From contig NZ_JAJIRN010000001.1 in assembly GCF_025717515.1 (NCBI RefSeq), positions 620,001-684,000 of the forward strand: a DNA stretch of 64,000 bases. Reading direction: 5' to 3'. Source of the DNA: Roseateles oligotrophus (lineage in GTDB: Bacteria > Pseudomonadota > Gammaproteobacteria > Burkholderiales > Burkholderiaceae_C). The notes under the pieces were generated by a model. The model was not told where the DNA came from. It saw only the letters and a program-made list of their open reading frames with translations, and made no database searches. Positions 1 through 10,244 of this stretch are shown in pieces. The translations under genes were made by a program, and so were the position numbers. The stretch's first letter is position 1. Every line of letters starts with the position of its first letter.

Positions 1-918
1 CGCCGCCTCCTGCTGCATTGCCGCTTGGCGTTGAGCCTCCTGGCGCTCGGCCTGCTGGCGGGCGGAGGCCTGGCGGGCGGCCTCCAAGCGCGCCGCCTCT
101 TGGCGCTCGGCTTCCAGACGCGCGGCCTGAATCCGCTCAGACTCCTGTTTTGCAGCAGCAGCCTGTCGTGCCGCCTCGTCCCGTGCTGCGGCTTGCCGCA
201 TTGCCTGCTGGCGTTCGGCTTCCTGACGAGCGGCCGCTTGTCGCGCTTCCTCCATCTGGGTCAGCTTCGCCATTTGGGCCAACTGCTCCGCTTGCCTTTG
301 TGCCTGCTGCTCCGCACGATCGAGCTTGGCTCGCTCCTGCGACTCCGGGTCGATCGGCTTCGGCGCCGCAACCACCGTTTCTTGGGGCGTCGCCGGCATG
401 GCCTCCGGGCTCGACGCGCTGGGCCCCGCCGTGACCAGGGCTGTCGGCAGCAAGGGGGCTGTGGGCACGACCCAAGCGGCCGCCTTCGACTGAGGCAAAG
501 CCATCAAGACCGGCGCGGCCGCCGACTCGGGGGGCGGCGCGTGCAGCGTCGCGGTGCTCTTCTCTGGCGGCAGAACAATAGTCGTCGGCGCGTTCGCCGC
601 GAATCCGTCGGTCGCGGGCCGGGCTGTTGGCTCGGTCAAGGCCATCGGCTGGAACTCTGGTGGTGCTTCGATCGCGGCCGGCGCGGGCGCCGCTGTGGAC
701 CGTGCCGGCACAAGCACCACGCGCAAATCCTCGACCGCCGCTCGCCTTTGTCGCCAGGGCAAATCCAAGCCCGGAAGCCCCAGCCCCTGACCTCCGAAGC
801 TGAGGCTCAACAGCAGCGTATGAATCAGCAAAGAAAGCAGCAGCGCCGTGCTCACCCGCCTGCGCCCGCGCGCAATGCCGGGTGCCGAACTCCGAGGAAC
901 GTCGGAGTTCGGTTTCAA
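1..918 (-). CDS. TonB/TolA-like envelope protein, C-terminus cut off by window edge
   Basis: This reading frame is open from about 918 to the left edge, so the C-terminus is missing. It has a short basic N-terminus, one hydrophobic segment (STALLLSLLIHTLLLSLSF), a Pro/Ala-rich stretch, and then about 100 residues of Gln/Arg/Glu/Ala repeats of the type RQEAERQQA. Such repeats form a long helix. This plan (membrane anchor, extended spacer, helical rod) is that of TonB/TolA-type proteins that reach across the periplasm. The diagnostic C-terminal domain is not visible, so the family is an inference. The start is uncertain: TTG at 918 has a GGGGG stretch six bases upstream and places basic residues before the membrane helix; GTG at 855 lies directly before the helix. 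Confidence 0.6.
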   Translation of the reverse strand, partial: MKPNSDVPRSSAPGIARGRRRVSTALLLSLLIHTLLLSLSFGGQGLGLPGLDLPWRQRRAAVEDLRVVLVPARSTAAPAPAAIEAPPEFQPMALTEPTARPATDGFAANAPTTIVLPPEKSTATLHAPPPESAAAPVLMALPQSKAAAWVVPTAPLLPTALVTAGPSASSPEAMPATPQETVVAAPKPIDPESQERAKLDRAEQQAQRQAEQLAQMAKLTQMEEARQAAARQEAERQQAMRQAAARDEAARQAAAAKQESERIQAARLEAERQEAARLEAARQASARQQAERQEAQRQAAMQQEAA

Positions 919-1459
919 GTTGAACCCCCAGTTCAAGATGCGACTTCCATCGACAAGAAATGCAAGCGCAGTAGAAATAGTTCGAGAGCCCTGGTGCAAG
1001 TCATGGGCCGGTGCTTCTGGCCCGCGGCCAGCCTCTGCTATTCAGCTTCATTTGAGTCGATTCAATGCATGTCATGGGGGTCAGGTCACTCATCTGATGG
1101 CAAGACCCGATGGCCTGTCGACTATTGTGCCTTGCTCCAAACCACGCCTTGGTCGTTTGGGTTTGCTCGCTGCCGGCCAAATCCGCCAAGCTCCGCTCCG
1201 CTCCGGTCCGAACCCAAGGCCCAGCCGGTCAAGAAGCCCCGATCATGGCCGCATCGGGCTTCTTGTGCGGCGGCTCGACCCGACATTTCATCTTTGCTTG
1301 CTTGCGCCCTGGGTGGCAAACCCATGCAAGAGCCATCTGCAATTCCGATGCAGCGCGGATGGCCAGGGCTTGCCGGCGCCTAGCCTGGCAGCAAATGCAG
1401 CATGGTTCGCCCGGCGGTGCTCAGGACATGGATTCCGACGACGAGCGCCTTGTGAGCAT
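919..1459. other. Gene-free stretch between the TonB-like gene and nirN
   Basis: About 540 bases with no reading frame that looks like a protein on either strand. It holds one TTGA-N6-TCAA core at 1052-1065, the symmetrical core of FNR/Dnr sites. It lies 134 bases upstream of the TonB-like start. A match of this length is expected about once by chance in a window this size, so it is weak evidence alone. No convincing terminator was seen after nirN; a short GCCAGG/CCTGGC pair at 1362-1389 has no T-run. Confidence 0.5.
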
Positions 1460-3070
1460 TCAATGCGAGGTGCCTTCTTCGCGATTGATCTTGTTCCAGA
1501 CGTTGTATTTGCCCACCGGCTTGCTCATCGGTAACCGTTTGATTTCCTTGAAGCTGGAGGCATCCAGGACGATGATCGCGCCGTCCATTTCCCAGACGCT
1601 CGCCAATGCATAGCGGCCGTCCTTGGTGAATTCGATATGTGCCAGGGTTTTGCCCGGCTCCTTGACTTGGGCAACGGTCTCCAGGCTTTGTTTGTCAATG
1701 ATGGTCAAGGTGTCCTTGGCGCTGGCACTCATCATCGAGTCGACCCAGGCATAGCGGCTTTTGGCATGGCTGCGCATGAAGAAGCCGGGGCCGGGCGTGG
1801 CGATGTCCTTGAGCTTCTTCCAGCTCTGCAGATCGATCACCGTGACCAGTCCATCCTTCAGGTTAGGACTTGCCAATACCCGCCGGCCTTGCCAGTCGAA
1901 TGTGATGCCCGAGCCCAGATGCGGCATGCCGGGGATGGGCAGGGTCGCGATGCTGCGGCGGATATCGAGGTTGACGACCTGGCCGAGATCGGCCTTGGCT
2001 TGTCCGTCTTCGGCCGGCCGCCCGGCGCCCAGCACATATGCATAGCTCGGGTCGAAGAAGAAGTCATCCAGCGGCTGCGCCAGTTTGGTCCGGCGAATAT
2101 TCAGATAGCCGGGCTTGGCAATGGCTTCGCTGGACCGGTAGTCATGCACCAGGCCGTCATAGATGGCCTCGGCCTTGGGGTCGTAGGAGATCTCCCAAAT
2201 CTCTGCAATGTCCTTGAGCGCGACCACAAAGCTGCAGCGCGGCTCGGCGTCATAGACGGCCGAAACGCGCGAGCTTTGCGCGCCATCCAGCGTGGTCGCT
2301 GCAAATTGTTTGAGGGGGTTCAGGTCGGCATCGAACAAGGCCAGCGTGTGCGGCAGATAGTTGGCCGCCATCACCATCTTGCCGTCGCCGCTGACGGCGA
2401 TATTGCGCATATTCAGGCCGGCGCGCACCTCGGCCACGATCTTCAAATTCCAGAGGTCGTACTTGGTGATCCAACCGTCGCGCGAACCGAAGTAGACGTA
2501 ACGGCCGTCGGGCGTGAACTTGGGCCCGCCGTGCAAGGCGAAGCGGGAGCTGAAGCGATGGATGACTTCAAAGCGGTCCCCGTCGAGCAGGCTGATATGG
2601 TGGTCGCCGCCCTCGACGACGACAAACAAATTCATCGGGTCGGCCTTCCACTGCGGGGCCGAGGGCCAGGTCTTGCTGGCGGCATCGAAGCTGCGCGAGG
2701 CCAGGATTTCGGCCGCGCTCCATTGCGGAGCCGGGCTGAGCGGCTGGTAGATCAAGGCGCCCAAGGCTTCGATCTCTTCGGCCTTCAATTGATCGCCGAA
2801 GCCCGGCATCTGGGTCGCCGGCCGGCCTTTTTGGATCACCTTCAAGGCATCTTGCTTGCGCAGTCGAGCCAGGCTTTCGGGCAACAGGGCAGGGCCCATG
2901 CCGCCGAGGCGCTGTGCGCCATGGCAGGCGGCGCAATGCTGGGAGAACAAGGCCTGTGCATCGGGCTTGGCGTCGGCTGTTGGTTCGGCGCGCGCCTGAT
3001 CTGCGGCCATCCAGAACAGGCCCAGTGCCAGCAATATTGGGGCCAGGTCCGACAAGTTTTTGAGCTTCAT
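1460..3070 (-). CDS. nirN: NirN, cytochrome c / d1-type protein (dihydro-heme d1 dehydrogenase)
   Basis: NirN performs the last step of heme d1 synthesis in the periplasm: oxidation of dihydro-heme d1 and hand-over to NirS. The 536-residue product has a signal peptide, a class I cytochrome c domain with CAACH near residue 44, and an eight-bladed propeller like that of NirS but shorter. The start at 3070 gives a clean signal peptide (ILLALGLFWMAADQARA) and overlaps the end of nirJ by four bases, which indicates translational coupling. It is the last gene of the nir operon. Its position after nirJ, in addition to a full nirS, separates it from NirS itself. Confidence 0.93.
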   Translation of the reverse strand: MKLKNLSDLAPILLALGLFWMAADQARAEPTADAKPDAQALFSQHCAACHGAQRLGGMGPALLPESLARLRKQDALKVIQKGRPATQMPGFGDQLKAEEIEALGALIYQPLSPAPQWSAAEILASRSFDAASKTWPSAPQWKADPMNLFVVVEGGDHHISLLDGDRFEVIHRFSSRFALHGGPKFTPDGRYVYFGSRDGWITKYDLWNLKIVAEVRAGLNMRNIAVSGDGKMVMAANYLPHTLALFDADLNPLKQFAATTLDGAQSSRVSAVYDAEPRCSFVVALKDIAEIWEISYDPKAEAIYDGLVHDYRSSEAIAKPGYLNIRRTKLAQPLDDFFFDPSYAYVLGAGRPAEDGQAKADLGQVVNLDIRRSIATLPIPGMPHLGSGITFDWQGRRVLASPNLKDGLVTVIDLQSWKKLKDIATPGPGFFMRSHAKSRYAWVDSMMSASAKDTLTIIDKQSLETVAQVKEPGKTLAHIEFTKDGRYALASVWEMDGAIIVLDASSFKEIKRLPMSKPVGKYNVWNKINREEGTSH

Positions 3071-4356
3071 GCGGCGTGGATGGCAATTGTTTTGGGTGTT
3101 AGCTTGGTCGAATAGTTGAAGGCGGTGGTTTCCACCCTGCTCAGGCGGGCCGAGGCCTCGGCCGACAGGCCGATCTCGGCATCGTCGAGATAGCAGCCCG
3201 GGTCTTCGGCCCAAAGGTCACCGGTGACCTGCTGGGCGCGCACGCGCGTATTGCCGCCGCAGAGCGCGAAATGCTCGCATTCCGCGCAGCGTCCCTTGAC
3301 CGGGCGGGGCTTGGTTTTGAGCCCGTCCATCAGCGGATCACTGCGGTCGCTCCAGATCGCCGAGAAGGGGCGCTGGCGCAAGTTTCCAAGCGGGTAATGC
3401 CACCACATGGTGTCCGGGTGCACCTCGCCCAGATTGTCGATATTGGCCACGCCGACACCCGAGGCATTGCCGCCCCAGGCGACCAGGCGCTCGCGCAAGG
3501 CGGGCGCCCATTGCGGATAGCGGCGCTGCACCCAGCGCAGCAAGTAGGCGGCATCGGCGTCGTTATTGCCGGTCACATAATCCCGTTCGCTGCCGGCAAC
3601 AGCGTCTTGCCAGGCGGTCTCGAACAGCAGGTCCAAGGCCGCCCTGGTGGCATCGAAACGGGCGTCGCGGCCACGGTGGATATTGCCGCGGCCGGCGTAA
3701 TTGAGGTGGGAGAAATAGAACTTGTCGACCTGCTCGTCCTTCATCAGCTGCAGCAGCGCCGGGAAGTCCTGGTCATTCAGGTCGGTGAAGGTGTAGCGCA
3801 GGCCGGTCTTGACGCCCTGGGCATGCAGCAGGCGGATCGCATTCAAGGACGCGTCGTAAGCACCGTCCAGGCGCCTGAACTTGTCATGCGTTGCGCGGGT
3901 GCCGTCGATGCTGATGCCGACATAATCAAACTTCTGTGCGGCGATGCGCTCGGCCAATGGCGCGTCGATCAGGGTGCCGTTGGTGGAGAGCGCGGTGTAG
4001 AAGCCTTGGGCCTGGGCGCGCGCGGCGATCTCGAACAGATCGGGGCGTAACAGGGGCTCGCCGCCGGACAAAATCAACACCGGCACACCGTAGGTCTTGA
4101 GGTCGTCCATCGCGCTGCAGACCTCGGCAAAGCTCAGCTCACCCGGATAGTCATGGTCGGCCGACAAGGCATAGCAATGCTTGCAGGTCAGGTTGCAGCG
4201 GCGCGTCAGGTTCCAGATCACGACCGGCCCGCTTGGTTTCGGCTCGGTGCTGGTCTGGCTTTGACCCTGCGCTTGAACTCGGCGTTTGGCTTTTGGGTAA
4301 GTGCCGCTACGTTCCGCTGCGGCCACTTCACGCAAGTATTGGCTGATTCTCAACAT
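3067..4356 (-). CDS. nirJ: NirJ, radical SAM heme d1 biosynthesis protein
   Basis: NirJ is the radical SAM enzyme that replaces two propionate side chains during conversion of didecarboxysiroheme to the heme d1 skeleton. The 429-residue protein has the CxxxCxxC motif (CNLTCKHC) near residue 55, a SAM-binding GGEPL segment, and a C-terminal Cys cluster (CAECEHFALCGG, then a further Cys) for an auxiliary Fe-S cluster of the SPASM type. The start ATG at 4356 begins MLRISQYLRE, typical of NirJ. It lies 11 bases after nirH and overlaps nirN. Cytoplasmic. Confidence 0.95.
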   Translation of the reverse strand: MLRISQYLREVAAAERSGTYPKAKRRVQAQGQSQTSTEPKPSGPVVIWNLTRRCNLTCKHCYALSADHDYPGELSFAEVCSAMDDLKTYGVPVLILSGGEPLLRPDLFEIAARAQAQGFYTALSTNGTLIDAPLAERIAAQKFDYVGISIDGTRATHDKFRRLDGAYDASLNAIRLLHAQGVKTGLRYTFTDLNDQDFPALLQLMKDEQVDKFYFSHLNYAGRGNIHRGRDARFDATRAALDLLFETAWQDAVAGSERDYVTGNNDADAAYLLRWVQRRYPQWAPALRERLVAWGGNASGVGVANIDNLGEVHPDTMWWHYPLGNLRQRPFSAIWSDRSDPLMDGLKTKPRPVKGRCAECEHFALCGGNTRVRAQQVTGDLWAEDPGCYLDDAEIGLSAEASARLSRVETTAFNYSTKLTPKTIAIHAA

Positions 4357-4367
4357 GGTTTTCTTTC

Positions 4368-4847
4368 TCAGTCCTTCAGGCGCAGGCCGGTCTTTTTGAG
4401 TATCGCGCTGCTGTACAGAATCTCGTCGGCGCGGCAGGCGGAGCCGAGCAGGCTGCGGATTTCCGCTGCATGCTGCTCGACCTCGTCGCGCGCGTGGCCA
4501 TGCACCATCGCAAACAGGTTGTAGCGCCAGGCGGGCAGCCGGCGCGGCCGACGGTAGCAATGGCTGACGCAGCTGAGCGAGCCAATGCGTTCGCCCAGTT
4601 CGTCGACCAGCGCGTCGTCGACATCCCAAACCGTCATGCCGTTGGCCAGATAGCCGAGCCGGTAATGGTTGGGCACGGCGCCGATGCGGCGGATCAAGCC
4701 CTTGGCCTGCATCTGCGCCAACTCGGTCAGCACCTCGGCCTCGCTGATGCCCAACACCGCGCCCAGCGCCTCGAAGGGGTTTTTCAGCAGTGGCAGGCCG
4801 GCTTGGGTGGCGGCGATCAGTTGCCGCTCAATGGGACTCAAGGCCAT
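4368..4847 (-). CDS. nirH: NirH, siroheme decarboxylase subunit
   Basis: A 159-residue AsnC/Lrp-fold protein with an N-terminal helix-turn-helix-like part and the AsnC-type C-terminal domain. In the Nir family these domains are not regulators: NirD, L, G and H together decarboxylate siroheme to 12,18-didecarboxysiroheme in heme d1 synthesis. Recognisable segments are RRIGAVPNHYRLGY and the active-site region SHCYRRPR...WRYNLFAMVHG. It overlaps nirG by 20 bases. The letters G and H are assigned by gene order and similarity, so they could be exchanged. Confidence 0.87.
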   Translation of the reverse strand: MALSPIERQLIAATQAGLPLLKNPFEALGAVLGISEAEVLTELAQMQAKGLIRRIGAVPNHYRLGYLANGMTVWDVDDALVDELGERIGSLSCVSHCYRRPRRLPAWRYNLFAMVHGHARDEVEQHAAEIRSLLGSACRADEILYSSAILKKTGLRLKD

Positions 4848-5355
4848 GGGCGGCTCCGCTGACTAGGTTGGCTTGGGCCGGCAAACGCAGACCGACAAAG
4901 AATTCGCGCTCCTTGGGGAAGGCGAGCACGACGCAATCGGTCAGCGCCTCGATCCGCTGGCAAACGCTGTCGGCCTGCTCCGGCGTTTCGACGGCGATCA
5001 CGAACCACATATTCAGCGCATGTTCACGCCGGTAGTTGTGCGCGACCTCGGGCAGCGCGTTGACCAGCATGGCCACCGCATCGAAGCGCTGTTCCGGCAC
5101 CTGCATGGCGGCCAGCACAAACAGGCCACCGGCGCGCTCGATCTGGAACAGCGGCCCAAAGCGGGTCAAGGTCCCTTGCGCGAGCAGGCGCTGCAGGCGG
5201 TCAATGACCACATCCTCGCTGCAGCCCAGTTCGGCGGCAATGGCGGCAAAGGGGCGCGGCAGCAGCGGCAAGTCGTCTTGCAAGCGGTTGATCAAGGCCG
5301 CGTCCAGCGGGTCAATCTGGGCGAGACGTTTGTTCGCGCCATTGGATTCATGCAT
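4828..5355 (-). CDS. nirG: NirG, siroheme decarboxylase subunit
   Basis: A 175-residue AsnC/Lrp-like subunit of the siroheme decarboxylase. It carries the same fold as NirH and NirDL: an N-terminal winged-helix part (DRLQRLLAQGTLTRFGPLF) and the HNYRREHALNMWFV segment, which matches the substrate-binding region of NirD/NirG proteins. It overlaps nirDL by 8 bases upstream and nirH by 20 bases downstream, so the three are translated as one coupled unit. Confidence 0.87.
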   Translation of the reverse strand: MHESNGANKRLAQIDPLDAALINRLQDDLPLLPRPFAAIAAELGCSEDVVIDRLQRLLAQGTLTRFGPLFQIERAGGLFVLAAMQVPEQRFDAVAMLVNALPEVAHNYRREHALNMWFVIAVETPEQADSVCQRIEALTDCVVLAFPKEREFFVGLRLPAQANLVSGAAHGLESH

Positions 5356-6376
5356 CGATGGCCTCCCTTGTCTGGGACTTGCTGCTCAGCTCGGCGAAGT
5401 TGCGAAAGTAGCGCGCGCCGCATTGCTTGAAACGCCGCCGGCTGAACAAGACCGTTTGCGGCACCTGCTCCAGCCCGGCCGCCTTGCGCGCCGCCTCCAA
5501 CCATGCCAGCACCTCGCCGCGCTCGCGCCCGTGCAACATGCAATAGAGGTTGTAAGGCCAGCCCGTAGCGCGGGCGCGGCGATAGCACAGCGTCACGCCG
5601 GGCTGCTGGCTCAGGATGGCGGCGTGAGCGTCGACGTCGGCGTCCGCCACATCAAACACGCACATCGCGTTGGCGGCAAAGCCGAGCTCATGATGGCGCA
5701 CCACCACGCCAAAGCGGCGCAAGGTTCCTTGGCTCAGCCATTGTTGCAACTTGGCGAAGATATGGGCCTCGCTGCAGCCCAGCGCCTGAGCCCAGGCGGC
5801 ATAGGGGCGCGCGATCAGCGGCAGGCCGTCTTCCACCAAGGCGGCCAGGGCGCGGTCTTCATTTTGGACCGCATGCCTGTGGTCGCGCAGCTGCTCCTGG
5901 CCGGCAGAGCGAGCAGCGCACCCGGCCGCGTGAGGGCGCTGCAAATCGAAACCCAGATTGATGCGGTAGGCCCGCTGCATCGGCAGGCGCAAGGCCTGCA
6001 AACCGCAAGCGGCCTCCAGGCTGCTCACGCCGGCCGCCACCTGCTCCCGGTCGGCGCCGGTGATCACGAACCAGAGGTTGTAAGCATGCTCACGTTCGTA
6101 GTTATGGTTGACGCCCGCGTGCGCGCTGACCAAGGCCGCGACGGCCTCCAAGCGTTGCGGCGGCACCGCGAAAGCGCAGAGCAGCGCCGCACCGCCGGCG
6201 CCGCTGCCCCAGATGCCGCCGATGCGGCCCAGGCTGCCACTCTCTTGCATGCGCTTGAACTCGGCCAGTACCCGGTCTGTACCGACGCCGCACTGCGCGC
6301 CCAGTTCAGTGAAGGGCTCGCTGCAGAGCGGAAAGCGCTGCTGCCAGTCGTTGATCAGTTGTTCGGCGACGCTCAT
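5348..6376 (-). CDS. nirDL: NirDL, fused siroheme decarboxylase
   Basis: A 342-residue protein made of two AsnC-like halves. The first half (about 1-160) has HNYEREHAYNLWFV and resembles NirD/NirG; the second half (about 180-342) has LRRFGVVVRHHELGF and CYRRARATGWPYNLYCMLHG and resembles NirL/NirH. NirD and NirL are separate in Pseudomonas but fused in several denitrifiers. Together with the separate NirG and NirH the cell has all four modules. The start follows the nirF stop by two bases. Confidence 0.92.
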   Translation of the reverse strand: MSVAEQLINDWQQRFPLCSEPFTELGAQCGVGTDRVLAEFKRMQESGSLGRIGGIWGSGAGGAALLCAFAVPPQRLEAVAALVSAHAGVNHNYEREHAYNLWFVITGADREQVAAGVSSLEAACGLQALRLPMQRAYRINLGFDLQRPHAAGCAARSAGQEQLRDHRHAVQNEDRALAALVEDGLPLIARPYAAWAQALGCSEAHIFAKLQQWLSQGTLRRFGVVVRHHELGFAANAMCVFDVADADVDAHAAILSQQPGVTLCYRRARATGWPYNLYCMLHGRERGEVLAWLEAARKAAGLEQVPQTVLFSRRRFKQCGARYFRNFAELSSKSQTREAIDA

Positions 6377-6378
6377 TT

Positions 6379-7572
6379 CTAGAATCCCATCCGATTGGCG
6401 CGGCTGCTGAAGAAGATGCCGCTGGGGGCATCTGCGCTCAAGACGGTTTGTGTCTCGAAGCTGTCGGTGGCGATCACCGAGACGCGGTTGTCGTCGCGCG
6501 AGGAAATCCAGACCGCCTCGCCGCGCGGTGTGAACTCCATATGCAGCACCGCCTTGCCCGGCTCCAGCGTCTTGATGACCTGGCGGGTCTGCGTGTCTAT
6601 CACCTGCACGCGGTTGTAGTCGGGCACGGCGAAGTTGACCCAGACCTGGCGGCCATCGGGCCTGGCGATCACGAAGACCGGTTGGCCCGCGACCTTGATG
6701 CGGCCGACCTCGGCCCAGTTTTCGGTATCGACCACCAGGACCTCATGGCGGCCGATGGCGGGCAGGTAGGCGAGCCGGCCGGCGACCGCCCAGCCGCGCA
6801 GATGCGGCATCTTGAAGACCGGCAGCGGCTCTTGGCCGCGCCCATAGCCGCCCAAAATTCGCGTTACTTTGGGTTCAGGCGCCCAGAGGTCGATCATCGC
6901 CAGACCATCTTCGCCGAACAGGCCGGCGATGTAGTGGCGGCCATTGGGTGTCAGCAAGGCGTCATAGGGCTGGCGGCCGACGTCCTTGAATTTGGTGATC
7001 TTGGGAAGGCCTGGGCCGCTCAAGTCGGCAATCCAGATCTCGCCCGCATCAAACAGCGAGTAGATAAAGCGCTTGCCCGGCAGATCGGCTAGGCCGACCA
7101 CGCGCGAAAGCTTGCCCGGTGCATATTCGGCCGGGATGTCGGCGACCAGGGCCAATGTCTTGGCATCGAAGACCTTGATGCCGCCGGGCTGGTAGTTCTG
7201 CGCCGCCACCAGGCTGCCGTCTTGCGAAATTGCGCCGCCGATCGAGTTGCCGCTTTGCTGCACGCGAGCGTCGGTCTTGTGCGTTAGCAAGTTGACCTTG
7301 CTCAGCGCACCGTCGCGGCCGAAGACATAGGCTGTCGCACCATCGCGGCCGTAGACGACCGAGGCGTGGGAGAGGTCGCCGAGCCCAGCAATGCCGCCGA
7401 GGATTTGCCGGCTCGTGGTGTTGATGACTTGCAGCGAGCCTTGGGCCCGTTCGACCACCACGCCGAGGTCGCCGCTGCCTGTAGGGGGCGTGGCGACGAC
7501 AGTGGGCGTTGGTGTGGCGCAGCCAAGCAGGGCGGCGGTGGCCAGCAGTGCGCACAGCAAAGCTTGCTTCAT
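6379..7572 (-). CDS. nirF: NirF, heme d1 biosynthesis propeller lipoprotein
   Basis: NirF is a periplasmic d1-type propeller protein needed for a late step of heme d1 formation; it binds a d1 precursor and has no cytochrome c domain. The 397-residue product starts at 7572 with a signal sequence and lipobox (ALLGC, Cys 18), so it is probably membrane-tethered. The propeller includes MPHLRGWAV and the repeated pattern VFVIARPDGRQVWVNFA. It overlaps nirC by four bases. Confidence 0.93.
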   Translation of the reverse strand: MKQALLCALLATAALLGCATPTPTVVATPPTGSGDLGVVVERAQGSLQVINTTSRQILGGIAGLGDLSHASVVYGRDGATAYVFGRDGALSKVNLLTHKTDARVQQSGNSIGGAISQDGSLVAAQNYQPGGIKVFDAKTLALVADIPAEYAPGKLSRVVGLADLPGKRFIYSLFDAGEIWIADLSGPGLPKITKFKDVGRQPYDALLTPNGRHYIAGLFGEDGLAMIDLWAPEPKVTRILGGYGRGQEPLPVFKMPHLRGWAVAGRLAYLPAIGRHEVLVVDTENWAEVGRIKVAGQPVFVIARPDGRQVWVNFAVPDYNRVQVIDTQTRQVIKTLEPGKAVLHMEFTPRGEAVWISSRDDNRVSVIATDSFETQTVLSADAPSGIFFSSRANRMGF

Positions 7573-7910
7573 GGCCCGGCCTTGTTCGGGGTGTCGCTGG
7601 GGAAACCCTGCAGCAGTTTTGATGCGATCCACTCGGCTTCACTTTCGGAAATCATGCTGCGCCAGGGCGGCATAGGCGTGCCCGGCCGGCCGTGATAGAT
7701 GGTGGCTTTGAGCGTTAGCAAGGGGGTGTCGGCCAAGGCCTCGCGCGTCAGCGCGGGCCCCAGGCCGCCGGTCAGCTTCATGCCGTGGCAGCTGCCGCAG
7801 TCCTGCCTGACCATGCGCACCAGTTCGGACTGGCGACCGAGCGTTGGACTCTCGGCCGCTTGAGCGCCAAGCGCCACCAGCAGCAGACCCACAGCAAGAA
7901 GAAGCCGCAT
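7569..7910 (-). CDS. nirC: NirC, periplasmic cytochrome c
   Basis: A 113-residue class I cytochrome c with signal peptide and one heme motif, CGSCH, followed by GMKLTGGLGPALT and a C-terminal Met in GTPMPPW as the likely axial ligand. NirC donates to NirS or serves in heme d1 maturation. An in-frame GTG lies just before the chosen ATG at 7910. It sits between nirM and nirF, with a four-base overlap to nirF. Confidence 0.9.
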   Translation of the reverse strand: MRLLLAVGLLLVALGAQAAESPTLGRQSELVRMVRQDCGSCHGMKLTGGLGPALTREALADTPLLTLKATIYHGRPGTPMPPWRSMISESEAEWIASKLLQGFPSDTPNKAGP

Positions 7911-7914
7911 CACA

Positions 7915-8220
7915 TCAGCTCTTGAGGATGGACTCCACCGCCGCCTTCAAGTCGGCGTCGCTGATCTTGTCCGCCCCGGTGGGTGCCATCGGCACCGGAC
8001 CGAAGGAGCCGGCACCCCCCTTGCGGACCTTCTCGCTCAGCTTGGCCACCACATCCTGGCCCTTGTATTTGGCGGCAATGTCCTTGAAGGAGGGGCCGAC
8101 GATCTTCTTGTCTTTCGAGTGGCAGGCCATGCAGCCGGCCTTGTTCATCGCATCATCAAGTTCGGCGGCCTGGGCGCCGAAGCTAAGCAGCGCGGCCAGG
8201 GCTATCAACAACTGTTTCAT
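7915..8220 (-). CDS. nirM: Cytochrome c551, electron donor to NirS
   Basis: A 101-residue mono-heme cytochrome c with signal peptide (cleavage after FGAQA), the motif CMACH, then KIVGPSFKDIAAKY, and VPMAPT as the Met ligand loop. These are hallmarks of cytochrome c551/c8, the soluble donor to cd1 nitrite reductase. It could equally feed the CuA subunit encoded at 12554. The ATG at 8220 is six bases behind AAGGAG; an adjacent GTG is too close to that site. Confidence 0.92.
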   Translation of the reverse strand: MKQLLIALAALLSFGAQAAELDDAMNKAGCMACHSKDKKIVGPSFKDIAAKYKGQDVVAKLSEKVRKGGAGSFGPVPMAPTGADKISDADLKAAVESILKS

Positions 8221-8241
8221 CACTAACTCCTTGTTGGGACG

Positions 8242-8269
8242 GGCCGCACCGGCTGCAAGCCGGGCGGCC
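8242..8269. other. Stable hairpin between nirS and nirM
   Basis: GGCCG and CCGGC on one side pair with GCCGG and CGGCC on the other around a five-base loop (TGCAA). It lies between the nirS stop (8280) and the nirM start (8220). No T-run follows on the minus strand, so it is more likely a processing, stabilising or partial-termination structure that makes nirS mRNA more abundant than the heme d1 genes than a full terminator. That role is inference. Confidence 0.55.
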
Positions 8270-8279
8270 TTGGGCTGGC

Positions 8280-10202
<1,923 letters not shown>

Positions 10203-10244
10203 TCACTCTTATCGGAAGTCGACGCTTTTAAGGAGTGGCAGCGC

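Noticed and set aside
1-300. Repetitive DNA as a tandem repeat or CRISPR-like array
   Set aside because: The repetition follows from Gln/Arg/Glu/Ala-rich coding of a long helix; units are irregular and there are no spacers.
1052-1065. A third TTGA-N6-TCAA core as an FNR/Dnr box
   Set aside because: About one such match is expected by chance in the window and the centre differs from the two nir boxes, so it is noted but not called as a site.
25-1383. A 452-codon plus-strand frame over the TonB-like gene and the gap before nirN
   Set aside because: Leu/Arg/Gly-rich low-complexity product with no fold; the minus strand gives a membrane anchor plus helical repeats.
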